Shown here one piece after another: positions 42,769 to 51,431 of a stretch of DNA of 64,000 nt. Both the position numbers and the translations under genes were made by a program. The DNA is from Pseudevernia furfuracea. Taxonomy: Eukaryota; Ascomycota; Lecanoromycetes; Lecanorales; Parmeliaceae. The DNA is taken from NCBI GenBank assembly GCA_022315425.1, contig JAIUPT010000030.1:248001-312000 (forward strand), in the 5' to 3' direction. Below the pieces are notes generated by a model. That model did not search any database. It worked only from the letters and a program-made list of their open reading frames with translations, and was not told where the DNA came from. Position 1 is the stretch's first letter, and every line of letters begins with the position of its first letter.

Positions 42769-44126
42769 TCAATCAGAGACCGCTCTCTCTGCTGCTTCGA
42801 GGCACCGATTTAGTACCCTCCAGAAACTTTCGACTACCATATTCCGGGGTATGCGCACACCGCCATGGTCAGACTTAGTGACCACCGTTCTGCCAACCTG
42901 CCCACGCTCCTTGTCGTGACGGCTATGCAATCCATCAGTCACGATGTTGACATGCCACCTCTCGCCTCCATTGTCGGAAAAATTCAGGGTCGGACCCATT
43001 ACAGCTTCCAGGAGTACAGCTACAGCGATTGGATCATGCAGCGGTGGTCCTTCTGCGAACCCATAGACCTCGCTGTAGGTATGGGCGAAATACAATAGGA
43101 TGTTGTGAAACATCTGGCGCATGTCTTTCGCAGCTTTCGAAGACTCTGTGAAGCTTGTTCCTGTCAACAGGGTCTGCTGGACTTCTCTTGTCGCTAAGAC
43201 CTGATGGGTGAGGTCTAGCGGTATCAGCGTCGTCTTAGCTGCAAGGGTACGGTTCGAGAAGATCGATTTTGCAGCTTCGGGATCGCACTGCTTGATGGTC
43301 AGACCCTGTATCGAAGTCAGAGACCCCGGGTAGCTCTTACATAGATATTGAACTCCGCCCAACTCGTCCAATTCCCAACCCTCTCCCCACCCTTGACATG
43401 TCCCATAGGTGCATCCGTAAACCCGCCTCCTACCGCCCCACCCATAATACTCAAGCCCTTGATATGCTCCACCAGCTCCGGAAACGTAGCGAACAGCAAC
43501 GCCACATTCGTCAGAGCCCCCGTAGCCACCAACCACGCCGTCCCCTCAGGCTGCTGAATCAGCGCATGCCGCATCGCCAGCACAGCATTAGGTTTCCTGA
43601 CGGCCTTCGACGAAGGTTGAGGCAGTAGGGTCGTGCCATCGAGACCGGATACGCCTTGTACGCGCACGACTTAGCATGCATTCATCCACCATCTCAGGAC
43701 TTGGGGTCGGGAAGTAGCACCATGTATATCAGCAGCATGCACCGCGTTCCTACAAAACGGCTTCGCAGCCCCCGGATGGACGGGCACGTCCGACCGTCCG
43801 ATAGCCGTGAGGACGCTCAAAGTGTTATACGTCGTCTGCTCGAGGGAGGCGTTGCCGTGGACGGTGCTGATGCCGAGGAGGTGGAGGGAGGGGTTGTAGG
43901 CGGCGAGGAGGACGGCGAAGGCGTCCTGGAGGCAGGCAGGCGTTAGCCGTCGACGAAGCTGGGTAGGATTGGGGAGGGGTTCATACATCGTGCCCTGGGT
44001 TTGTTAGAAAGAGGATTGTGGGGATGTGGACGGAGAAAGCATCATCGCGCTCCACCGTGCTGTACCTGTGTCACAGTCTAGCCATAGGGGTATTTGCGGT
44101 GCGTGGCCGTCTTCCATTTTGTCCAT
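42769..44126 (-). CDS. Inosine-uridine preferring nucleoside hydrolase
   Basis: Five exons: 44126-44066, 43994-43987, 43925-43721, 43654-43341 and 43287-42769; 368 aa, phases consistent. Exon 2 is only 8 nt (GGCACGAT) and is needed to spell the calcium-binding signature WLDCDTGHDDAFAVLLA. Other family blocks: LLGISTVHGNASLEQTTYNTL, VHPGAAKPFCR, HGVSGLDGTTLLPQ, WLVATGALTNVALL, IMGGAVGGG, EFNIYCDPEAAK and HDPIAVAVLL (catalytic His/Asp). It hydrolyses the N-glycosidic bond of ribonucleosides for purine/pyrimidine salvage. A second in-frame ATG at 44117 is an alternative start. Soluble, no signal peptide. Confidence 0.9.
43987..43994 (-). other. 8-nt microexon of the nucleoside hydrolase
   Basis: GGCACGAT between acceptor cccag (43995) and donor gtatga (43986). 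It completes Gly-His-Asp of the DTGHDD metal site; skipping it would shift the frame and remove the active site. Confidence 0.75.
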
Positions 44127-44685
44127 CAATGGGGCGAGGGGAGGTTAAGGAAGGAGGAGATGATGTTGGTCAGTATTTAGGAGGACAGGAACCCTGTTAA
44201 GTAATAAGAGGAAAGGAGTGCTATAGCAAACTGTTTTACTGTTTGGTTGGACATGTATCGACTATGAGTCAAGCCTATGTTTGCTCTAAGTAGTAATGTT
44301 TGTCTGTGTATCATGCTCTCCTCCCGCCCCGTTTTCGGCCTCTCATGACAGACTCTGGCAAACTCTGGCACCACAAAACCCCTGAAAGTTAGCCATATCC
44401 ACTGGCCCAACCAAGATCCTCAATCTCGCCTCTGCTCGCCATCGAGGAAGTTCCTAGTGTCCCTCGATTTCAAAATACGATTGGCACGTCGGCATTCAAT
44501 TTCCCATTGCCAAAGAACGAATGACGATGCTGCAGGTCTGCGTCTCTTTCAGTCCATGAACCTTCTTCCTCCCCGAAAGATCATAGGAGAATATGTTCTT
44601 TCTAAGGCAAGAAATAGTATCAGTAGGGAAGAAGCCATGCCTTGAGGGTTGCGGTGGCACTTCTGTCATTACCAAAATGGCCAGC
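44127..44685. other. Intergenic, no gene seen
   Basis: Promoter of the nucleoside hydrolase and 3' flank of the ferric reductase, both minus strand. Nothing distinctive. Confidence 0.4.
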
Positions 44686-46413
44686 TCACCACCGGAATTC
44701 CTCCCCATGCCAGAAAACATCCTTTCCTCTCCAAACCCACTTCCCAACTTCGCTTCTGACACTTGCACCCATACCATTGGGTCCACAAACCAAAACTGCC
44801 ACCCTCTCGCGGCCATTGTACGAGAACACTTCATGAACTATAGCACGATAATCAGGACGACCATTTCGCAGCGTCGCTGCAGCTTTGGACGCAGCATCCC
44901 CAGGCGAAGACGAGTCGCCGAGCAGCCGATCTCGCTCTTGCAGCTCAATGGAATCGCCAAATTGCGCTTCTGATTTACTCTGTGTCCTGCGAGCTAAGGA
45001 CTCTGAGTCCAGTCCATCGACATCACTCTGAGTGGTATATGCGTTGAAGCTTTCAGGCAGAGTGCCACAGATTCCAAGCAATTGGTTGATACCCCATCGA
45101 GCATCCGCGACTTGCCTAACACTCCACACAAACTTTATGCTGGGTATCTGCTCTCCTCTAGCACCTCTGTGCAGCAGATCGAGATAAATGGGCAGTGTGA
45201 AAGTTGCTCCCACACCACCTGCGACAAAGAGCACCCGATCGTAAGTTGCAAGATCTGGAAAGCAGTTTGCGGCGCCGTAGGGGCCTTCGAGCGTGAGGCT
45301 GGTGGTCTTCTGCTTGGCGGCACAATCGGCGAGCATGGCTGTGGTACCGGAGAGAGCACGAGCCACAAGCTCGATCTTCTTGTCATCATGAGGATCCCTG
45401 TTGGCGATTGAGAAAGGGTTAATGCGAAGCTTCTGAGGCAGAGACGGGAAGCCAACATAGATGTGCTGGCCTTGGGCGTACGTCTTGGAAGAAAGGGTCT
45501 TTGTGAGCGGTATATTGATGGCTAGTAGATTGGTCGAGGGGACCAGCTCAATAGTTGCTTCAGCTGTGGTCTGCGACACATTGCGTTGTAGAATGACAAT
45601 CAGGTAAATGGCGGCTGACTCAATAATGTATAGTCGAATATGAGAGACGTGAAAGAATAGTATTGGTAGGAGGGAGGCAGAGAGGATCACGTGAAGGTAA
45701 AAGAAGAGGCGGTAGTTCCAAGTACGTATCTTGGCAAGAGCGGTGGTGCCAATGAGCATGAAAGTGGTGATGGCCATTAGCCCAAGTATCACGTCTCGAT
45801 CCTGGATCCGCTTGAGCAGGAGATTCAACTGGATGTAGAAATTCAGGTACATCGCTGCGTGGACGGAGAAAAGCGCGATGAGTACTCTCCCAAGAAGCCG
45901 ATGGTAGGGGTTGAGTTCTTCGTGGGACAAGCGAGTCAGATATTGGATAGGACTCCAAGATTTGGCTGCAAGCAAATAATGTAATGGCAGTTGCGAAGCC
46001 GCTACGATGCCAAATCGTCTTGTCAAGTGGAGGTAGTCGTCGCCGGTATCTTTGAAGATAAGTACGAGCAGCCACATCGCCCACAGGCCTGCAATGAGCC
46101 ATTCCTGTCTAGTGTTCCATCCCTCAAAAAGTTCTCCATCAAGAAACCAGCGGATTCGTGCTAGTAGGATCGTTGAATAATCTCTAGTAGGCTGCTTGAA
46201 ACTTGACACAATCGGGCTTTGATGCTCTTTGACTGCCTGAGGGTTGGAAGGCCATATTCTCGATATCAGAAGACGCATTCCAACGCATAGCTGATACATC
46301 AACGGTAGAAATAGGATAGAAAGCTGCGCAAATTGGCCATAGTCGTCCAGTAATTGGCGGCGACGCAGGGTTTGCTCATCGTTCAAGGTAACGAAATGGT
46401 AGGGGAAGCCCAT
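44686..46413 (-). CDS. Ferric reductase-type transmembrane oxidoreductase (FRE/NOX family)
   Basis: Single exon, 575 aa from the ATG at 46413; the frame is open 14 codons upstream but without ATG. The first half has six to seven membrane helices. The ferric-reductase core carries the bis-haem His pairs: YHRLLGRVLIALFSVHAAMY in one helix and FFYLHVILSASLLPILFFHVSH in the next. The FAD domain has LRINPFSIAN (the HPFS-type motif, with Asn for His), the NADPH domain has LEGPYGA and LFVAGGVGATFTLPIYLDLL, and the end VLVCGPNGMGASVRSEVGKW with terminal aromatic residue is typical. It passes electrons from NADPH through FAD and haem across the membrane to Fe3+ or Cu2+ outside the cell. An acidic, Ser-rich insertion (about 490-530) precedes the last block. 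Confidence 0.9.
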   Translation of the reverse strand: MGFPYHFVTLNDEQTLRRRQLLDDYGQFAQLSILFLPLMYQLCVGMRLLISRIWPSNPQAVKEHQSPIVSSFKQPTRDYSTILLARIRWFLDGELFEGWNTRQEWLIAGLWAMWLLVLIFKDTGDDYLHLTRRFGIVAASQLPLHYLLAAKSWSPIQYLTRLSHEELNPYHRLLGRVLIALFSVHAAMYLNFYIQLNLLLKRIQDRDVILGLMAITTFMLIGTTALAKIRTWNYRLFFYLHVILSASLLPILFFHVSHIRLYIIESAAIYLIVILQRNVSQTTAEATIELVPSTNLLAINIPLTKTLSSKTYAQGQHIYVGFPSLPQKLRINPFSIANRDPHDDKKIELVARALSGTTAMLADCAAKQKTTSLTLEGPYGAANCFPDLATYDRVLFVAGGVGATFTLPIYLDLLHRGARGEQIPSIKFVWSVRQVADARWGINQLLGICGTLPESFNAYTTQSDVDGLDSESLARRTQSKSEAQFGDSIELQERDRLLGDSSSPGDAASKAAATLRNGRPDYRAIVHEVFSYNGRERVAVLVCGPNGMGASVRSEVGKWVWRGKDVFWHGEEFRW

Positions 46414-47387
46414 TTTGCTGCACTGAAGGCAAATTGGCAAATTATGGGAAATCACACGTGCGTCTCTAGTGGAATGATAAAACTCGACGGCAGTACCATC
46501 GGAGAGTTTTGAGAGTATATACAGAGACTCTTGTACAATATAACGTATCGTTGCAGCGAAGTAGAGAATGGATACATAACCCCGTCAGCCTGTGGTGGTA
46601 TTGCTAATCAGCTGTTCGCGCTACAGTCACAGGCTCCAGAAGTATGCCAAGCTTTCTTATCTTATCAGGTATCGCTTACATACTCATATAGCCGAAGTTA
46701 GACGACGCTAGCCGGTGGGTTTCTCAGTAGATTCATAGACTAATGAATACCTTTCACCACCCCACTACTCCGTACTATTAAGACCATACTGTGATACTAA
46801 AGCCGAGTAATCAGAACTCTGCTCACTTACCCCTGCACACACCATTCACCACCGAGCTACTGTAAACCATAAAGCATCACTGAATCGCATAGAGCTAGCT
46901 CTACGAACCTTCCCCGAATGTCAGGCACCGACCCCATAGAATCAGCATACTGGGCTCCAGGCTGGTCGCGAAACCGCCTTGTCAACTCTCCCTCTTCTGA
47001 CTCTTCCGACTCTTCCGAGCTCCTCGACATATCCGACGACAAGCAAGACCGTATGTACGACAGCCTCCGCGGGGTTTTAAGATCATCTTCAGCTTTTGGA
47101 ATTTCTTCCATCGAGAGGGTTCCCCGCAGATGGGCACAGCTTAGACCAACCCATCTGAGGTTTGGACCTCCCTCCAAGGTGGACCAGTGTCATAGGCTGC
47201 AGTGGATGAAGATAGACAGCATGTAGATCTATGGTGGGATCCATGAGGTATAAGACCTCATGAATAACAAAGAATGGTCCTACAAACATCGGATGAAAGG
47301 AGCAATCTATGACATGCAGTGGACATGCATAGAAGGACGCTAGAACATGTATGGAATGGCCTAGACACTCCGACAACCAGCTCTCAA
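46414..47387. other. Intergenic, one doubtful small frame
   Basis: Promoter of the ferric reductase at left. An ATG frame at 46918-47226 (102 codons, SSDSSDSSELLDISDD acidic patch) could be a small gene or the 5' part of one cut by the LTR element to the right; I do not recognise it. Confidence 0.3.
47383..47387. repeat. 5-bp target site duplication, left (CTCAA)
   Basis: CTCAA directly before the left LTR, repeated at 48323-48327 directly after the right LTR. Confidence 0.85.
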
Positions 47388-47519
47388 TGTCAAGATTCAG
47401 GTATGTGATGTATAGAATGCTTCCCCTGGACCAGTATTTGTATCCTTCCAACAGGTGGCTGGGAACCTTATTTTATAGCCGACAAGCGCAAAGTCATAGC
47501 TGAGAACCAAATTTTGACA
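47388..47519 (-). repeat. LTR (3' LTR in element orientation), 132 bp
   Basis: TGTCAAGATT...AATTTTGACA. Lacks 21 bases present in the other LTR after the shared GTATAGAATGCTT. Confidence 0.88.
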
Positions 47520-47532
47520 CTCCCAGTCCCCT
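47520..47532 (-). other. Polypurine tract of the LTR element
   Basis: AGGGGACTGGGAG on the minus strand, immediately before the 3' LTR; the expected start of plus-strand DNA synthesis. Confidence 0.65.
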
Positions 47533-47721
47533 GTGAACAGCGAGACTGTCTCCCCTGAATCCAAAGTCCAAGTACTTTGACGTTGTCTCAAGTCCTTGCT
47601 GGCCTCATTAAACCTCAAAAAACCTCGTGGGAAAAAGAGGGAAAGAGTACCAGCTCCACTTCTAACAGTGCCTCTCCTGAGTCTCATCAATATCGATAAG
47701 CCTCGTTTCTGCTTCGTTTCT

Positions 47722-47912
47722 GCCTCGTTTCTGCTCTTAAGTTCTGGCTCGTTTCTGGCCGTCATCATGTGCCTTTCCTGAAGCCTTCCCTGAAACCTTT
47801 CTCAATGTCTTTTCTGATGTCTTTCCTGATGCCTTTCGACAAGCCTCGTTTCTGCCTCGTTTCTGCTCTTAAGTTCTAGCTCGTTTCTGGCCGTCATTAT
47901 GTGCCTTTCCTG
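47722..47912. repeat. Tandem duplication inside the LTR element, 132-bp period
   Basis: Copies start at 47722 and 47854 with GCCTCGTTTCTGCTCTTAAG and stay nearly identical for about 60 bases; smaller CTCGTTTCTG and CTTTCCTGA units are nested inside. Confidence 0.75.
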
Positions 47913-47989
47913 GAGCCTTTCCTAAAGTCTCCTCTAAAGCATTATTCAATGTCTGTAGTCCTTCACGACGTTTCTTTGACGGAATACTT

Positions 47990-48082
47990 TGCGACGATAT
48001 AATTTATGACGATGTGCTTTGCGACGATATGCTTTGCGACGATGTGCTTTGTGCGACGATGTGCTTTGCGACGATGTGCTTT
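47990..48082. repeat. Short tandem repeats GCGACGATRTGCTTT in the LTR element
   Basis: About five units of 15-17 bases (gcgacgatgtgcttt and variants) next to the 5' LTR side of the interior. Confidence 0.8.
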
Positions 48083-48153
48083 GTAGAGCTCTGTATCTGA
48101 ATCAGTCTTTATAGGAAGCTGGCAACATAGCGACTTAGCCTGTTTGCCCTGTA

Positions 48154-48169
48154 AGCCGAGCTCATAACC
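48154..48169 (-). other. Primer binding site, half-tRNA iMet type
   Basis: Minus strand GGTTATGAGCTCGGCT, starting at the first base after the 5' LTR. GGTTATGAG is complementary to the anticodon loop of initiator tRNA-Met. Confidence 0.65.
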
Positions 48170-48322
48170 TGTCAAGATTCAGGTATGTGATGTATAGAAT
48201 GCTTGAATTATGTTATCTCAGGACTCCCCTGGACCAGTATTTGTATCCTTTCAACAGGTGGCTGGGAACCTTATTTGATAGTCGACAAGCGCAAAGTCAT
48301 AGCTGAGAACTAAATTTTGACA
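48170..48322 (-). repeat. LTR (5' LTR in element orientation), 153 bp
   Basis: Same ends as the other LTR plus a 21-bp segment (starting GAATTATGTTATC). Confidence 0.88.
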
Positions 48323-48327
48323 CTCAA
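48323..48327. repeat. 5-bp target site duplication, right (CTCAA)
   Basis: Matches 47383-47387. Confidence 0.85.
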
Positions 48328-49229
48328 CAGAGGTTCTAGGGAGAGGGGAAACCCGTCGGCTGCCGCGGCTAAGACTGAAAGTGAATCGCAGTAGGAGGAG
48401 CGGAAGGCGTAGGAGCAGCAAGAGGAGAATGAGCCGGAGCTTGATTGGGGCAATGGGGAGATACTCGAGATTGTGAGTTTGTTTTGATGGAAGGTGGTGA
48501 GCAGGAAGGCTTTTCAAGATCCTTTGATCTACGAGTGTGGGATTCCTTGTCTTTGTACGCATTGGGTCGCGGACTTGTAACGGCTGCGTTTATAATTGCG
48601 CAAGGGGGGCTGTTGTTGCTTTCTCTTTCGTTACCCTTTCCAGAACCGAAAAGGGGGTCGGTGGTGTGTCATCTCAGGCCGACTGCGTGACATGCTCAGT
48701 CGCTGTATCACCCATCTCCTTACCTCTCTGTATCATCCATCTCCTTACCTCTCCGTACTCATCCCATTTTCCACTCTTTTTTCAAATTTTCTTCTATCCC
48801 AACCGTTACTTCATTTCTTCTGCGTCCTTCCCCCTCTTCTTCAGGGAAGTTTCCGCATGCAATAGAGAACGATTCGAGAAGCCTCCGCATTGTGGTGAAC
48901 AATATTCGTGGAACCCCGTACTGCGAACTCTTCATGTCTTTCTAGCTTTCTACTCCACTCGTCCGTTGCGGATCTCCTCCCTTTTGATACTTTTGCTAGA
49001 GCTTCGACTGTAAGATGTTCCCCCAAGAACAAAGGGGATTTTAGCGGCATGAAGAGCGTATGAAGAGGATATATGGTTTCAAGAGTGCTAATCAGATTCC
49101 TCGATGATAAACTCGTTGATGGTTATGGTAAGTTGTTGATGCCAAAATGTTAGATAGCACGCTTATAATCTATCTAATGGCAGTGCCTTTAGTCCTACTC
49201 ATGAGTCGTATTCCTTGGCAGCCCTTGGC
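48328..49229. other. Intergenic with a possible broken coding scrap
   Basis: Directly after the LTR element, about 50 codons (48331-48486) read as an acidic C-terminus (EQQEENEPELDWGNGEILEI, then a stop) but contain two in-frame TAG codons after Gln-like positions. Otherwise pyrimidine-rich sequence without a gene. Confidence 0.3.
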
Positions 49230-49438
49230 AGTCCTCCCGCCAGTCCTCCCGCCAGTCCTCTTCGTTCCAGTCCTCTTTGAACCAGTCCTCTTCGTTCCAG
49301 TCCTCTTTGAACCAGTCCTCTTCGTTCCAGTCCTCTTCGTTCCAGTCCTCTTCGACCCAGTCCTCTTCGTTCCAGTCCTCTTCGTTCCAGTCCTCTTCGT
49401 TCCAGTCCTCTGCGACCCAGTCCTCTTCGACCCAGCCC
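49230..49438. repeat. 15-bp minisatellite
   Basis: Two 12-bp units (AGTCCTCCCGCC) then about twelve 15-bp units of AGTCCTCTTCGTTCC with variants TTTGAA, TCGACC and TGCGAC. Because 15 is a multiple of three, all frames without stops stay open on both strands; the minus strand reads repeats of Asn-Glu-Glu-Asp-Trp. The surrounding minus-strand frame (49195-49719) has no ATG at its 5' end and no other protein-like feature, so I list the DNA as a repeat, not a gene. Confidence 0.9.
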
Positions 49439-49811
49439 TCTCCTAGCTGAAGTTTCCCCAGCCAATAACTTTCCCAGAAAAAACATAAGTCGCTGATCTC
49501 ACTATAAGACGTCCTCCAAATGATATCCAGCACTATTCCATTACGCAAAGCAAGGCTACCGGTGGCTGCCTGAAGATTACGTTGAAAATATATATAATGC
49601 GACCGGTCCATCCGTGTATCTAAAGACAACAAGAGGGGGGTCACATTCTGTTTCATCAACTCAGAACAACGCGATTTGTCGACCCGTGAATATGAACATT
49701 CTAATCCTTCCACATGCAAAATCTGTTCCTAAACCTTCGCAGAATAATGCACCAAGATACATTTCCCTCATCACTCATTATACCATTTCGCATAGAAGCC
49801 ATAACAGCAAG

Positions 49812-51431
49812 TCACCCTGTGCTTTGTGGTGCTTTGGGAAACCAGCGGTTTAGCATACTGTTGGTGACATCGTTGGGATTTCTTGTGGCTGCATCTTTTG
49901 GCGGCAACTCCAGGTACTCTGTCGGGTGACTTGTTTCCACATGCCTCCTCCTATTGTCAGCGCGGCCAATGAGTTCCCCGCAGGCTGACCCGTCCTTATA
50001 TAGATCACACTGGTAAAACCAATTTTGGCCACCGGAATGCTTTTTATGCTTGTGCCTTCTCAGGCTTGACTTCTGACTCTCGGTAGAGCCATGATAGGCT
50101 GGTTTGCGCTCACAATCTGGATCGTCATCGCAAATATTACATGTCATCACCGAAGACCCAGAGGAGAACGGATGACCAGCACGAGGACGAGCGCTACCAC
50201 GAGAAAGTGGTGCTGTGCTAGATGCAGCGCGAGACACTGTTTTCCTCGATACAGTATCAGACCTGGAGAACGTAGAAGTTGATGGGCCGCTGGGAGAATG
50301 GCTATCGAGATCATCGTAATTGCGTGGGAACTCTTCATTCTGCGCATCGTCGCCTCCCGCGTTTGTCTCGTCTACATCTGCCCAAAGAGGTTTGCAAGTC
50401 TTGAAGAAAGATCTATCTATGAGGGATGGATCAATCCCCCTCGTAGATGGATCAATACCTAACACAGGATTCATGGATGGATTTGCTTGGTTTCCCATCT
50501 CCTGCGGGTCTGACCATTGGCGGCCAGGACGGATCTCCCGATTCCCAAGTTGGATTCCAACGTCTCCACCGGCTTCATAATTGTTAGTGGCTGAACGAAA
50601 AAAGGTTGATAGGCTCATACCGTCTGGTCCGGAGTTCTCGCATGTGACATCACTTTGATACTGGTCTGGAAAGACGTTCAATGGATCGAGGTGAGGCGGT
50701 TCGTGCATGATGCTCTGCTCAGTGCGGTGCTGTTGTGCCTGATTGTAGTCATATCCCTCAAAGCTGAGATGGTAGGGTTCTATGGAAGACCCTTGAACAT
50801 TCTGACGACTGAGACCATTCATTGGACTCCAAGCAGAATTGTCTCCATTGTAGTTGTTCAAGTGTTCACTCGAAACCGGACCTCCCGCCCCTCGGGAAGA
50901 AGCGGTGTTGACTTTCTCACTGTATCCTTGATGTGAAAGAGGATGACCGTTTGGGCTAGTCGTTGTGAGGTGGTGCGAAGGTAGAGATTGTTGGTGTACA
51001 GCTTGACTTTCTGCGTATTGCTGGGATGAAGGGGATGGTAGAAATGCCCTATTTAGTGGGTATTCATTCGGAGCGTATTGCGGGGACAGGACCTGCTGTG
51101 AGAATGGCGCTGGTGGTTGAGAGAACCCAGAGTCCTGCTGAGGATGTAAAGGACAAAGTTGCTGCGATGAAATCTCGGGCGGCGGTTCAGGTCTGCCAGC
51201 TGCTGTGTTCTGAGGTTTAGGGTAAGGGTGGTACTGCGACATTTGAGGAATGCTACTTGAAATGCTGTTCTGGTATTGTGGAGTAGGAGGAGCGGTATAA
51301 GGGTTGCCTGTACGGAACTGGTTGTAATGGTGTGGGGGCTGAGGTACTCCAGTTGAGTTTATTTGTTGAGGAGCCTGCGATTGTAGCTGTAATTGGTTAA
51401 GTGGAGCTTTCAAAATATGCGATGATTTCAT
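49812..51431 (-). CDS. C2H2-like zinc-finger protein with Gln/Pro-rich N-terminus
   Basis: Single exon, 539 aa, ATG at 51431. The first 240 residues are rich in Gln, Pro, Ser and His, as in activation regions. The C-terminal part has two degenerate C2H2 fingers: CNICDDDPDC ... SSLRRHKHKKHSG (about 430-465) and YQCDLYKDGSACGEL ... RADNRRRHVETSHP (about 472-505), followed by a short Trp/Pro tail. Two-finger proteins of this build are frequent in filamentous ascomycetes and are probably nuclear regulators. There is an internal repeat GIDPSTRGIDPSLID near 325. The targets are unknown. Confidence 0.78.
   Translation of the reverse strand: MKSSHILKAPLNQLQLQSQAPQQINSTGVPQPPHHYNQFRTGNPYTAPPTPQYQNSISSSIPQMSQYHPYPKPQNTAAGRPEPPPEISSQQLCPLHPQQDSGFSQPPAPFSQQVLSPQYAPNEYPLNRAFLPSPSSQQYAESQAVHQQSLPSHHLTTTSPNGHPLSHQGYSEKVNTASSRGAGGPVSSEHLNNYNGDNSAWSPMNGLSRQNVQGSSIEPYHLSFEGYDYNQAQQHRTEQSIMHEPPHLDPLNVFPDQYQSDVTCENSGPDGMSLSTFFRSATNNYEAGGDVGIQLGNREIRPGRQWSDPQEMGNQANPSMNPVLGIDPSTRGIDPSLIDRSFFKTCKPLWADVDETNAGGDDAQNEEFPRNYDDLDSHSPSGPSTSTFSRSDTVSRKTVSRAASSTAPLSRGSARPRAGHPFSSGSSVMTCNICDDDPDCERKPAYHGSTESQKSSLRRHKHKKHSGGQNWFYQCDLYKDGSACGELIGRADNRRRHVETSHPTEYLELPPKDAATRNPNDVTNSMLNRWFPKAPQSTG

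Larger units (their letters stand above)
47388..48322 (-). mobile_element. Non-autonomous LTR retroelement (TRIM-like)
   Basis: A 935-bp element with two LTRs (47388-47519, 132 bp; 48170-48322, 153 bp) that both begin TGTCAA and end TTGACA on either strand, flanked by a perfect 5-bp duplication CTCAA. The LTRs differ by a 21-bp indel and about four substitutions over 132 aligned bases. Read on the minus strand, the base after the 5' LTR starts GGTTATGAGCTCGG, which pairs with the anticodon arm of initiator tRNA-Met (CUCAUAACC), the half-tRNA priming used by Copia elements; just before the 3' LTR is AGGGGACTGGGAG, a polypurine tract. The 650-bp interior has no gag, protease, integrase or reverse transcriptase, only tandem repeats, so movement would need enzymes from a full Copia element. 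Confidence 0.88.

Noticed and set aside
49230..49438. CRISPR-like array
   Set aside because: Units are contiguous with no unique spacers and the genome is eukaryotic; it is a minisatellite.
49195..49719. Minus-strand frame including the NEEDW repeats as a gene
   Set aside because: 5' end lacks ATG and the openness is explained by the 15-bp repeat; listed as repeat only.
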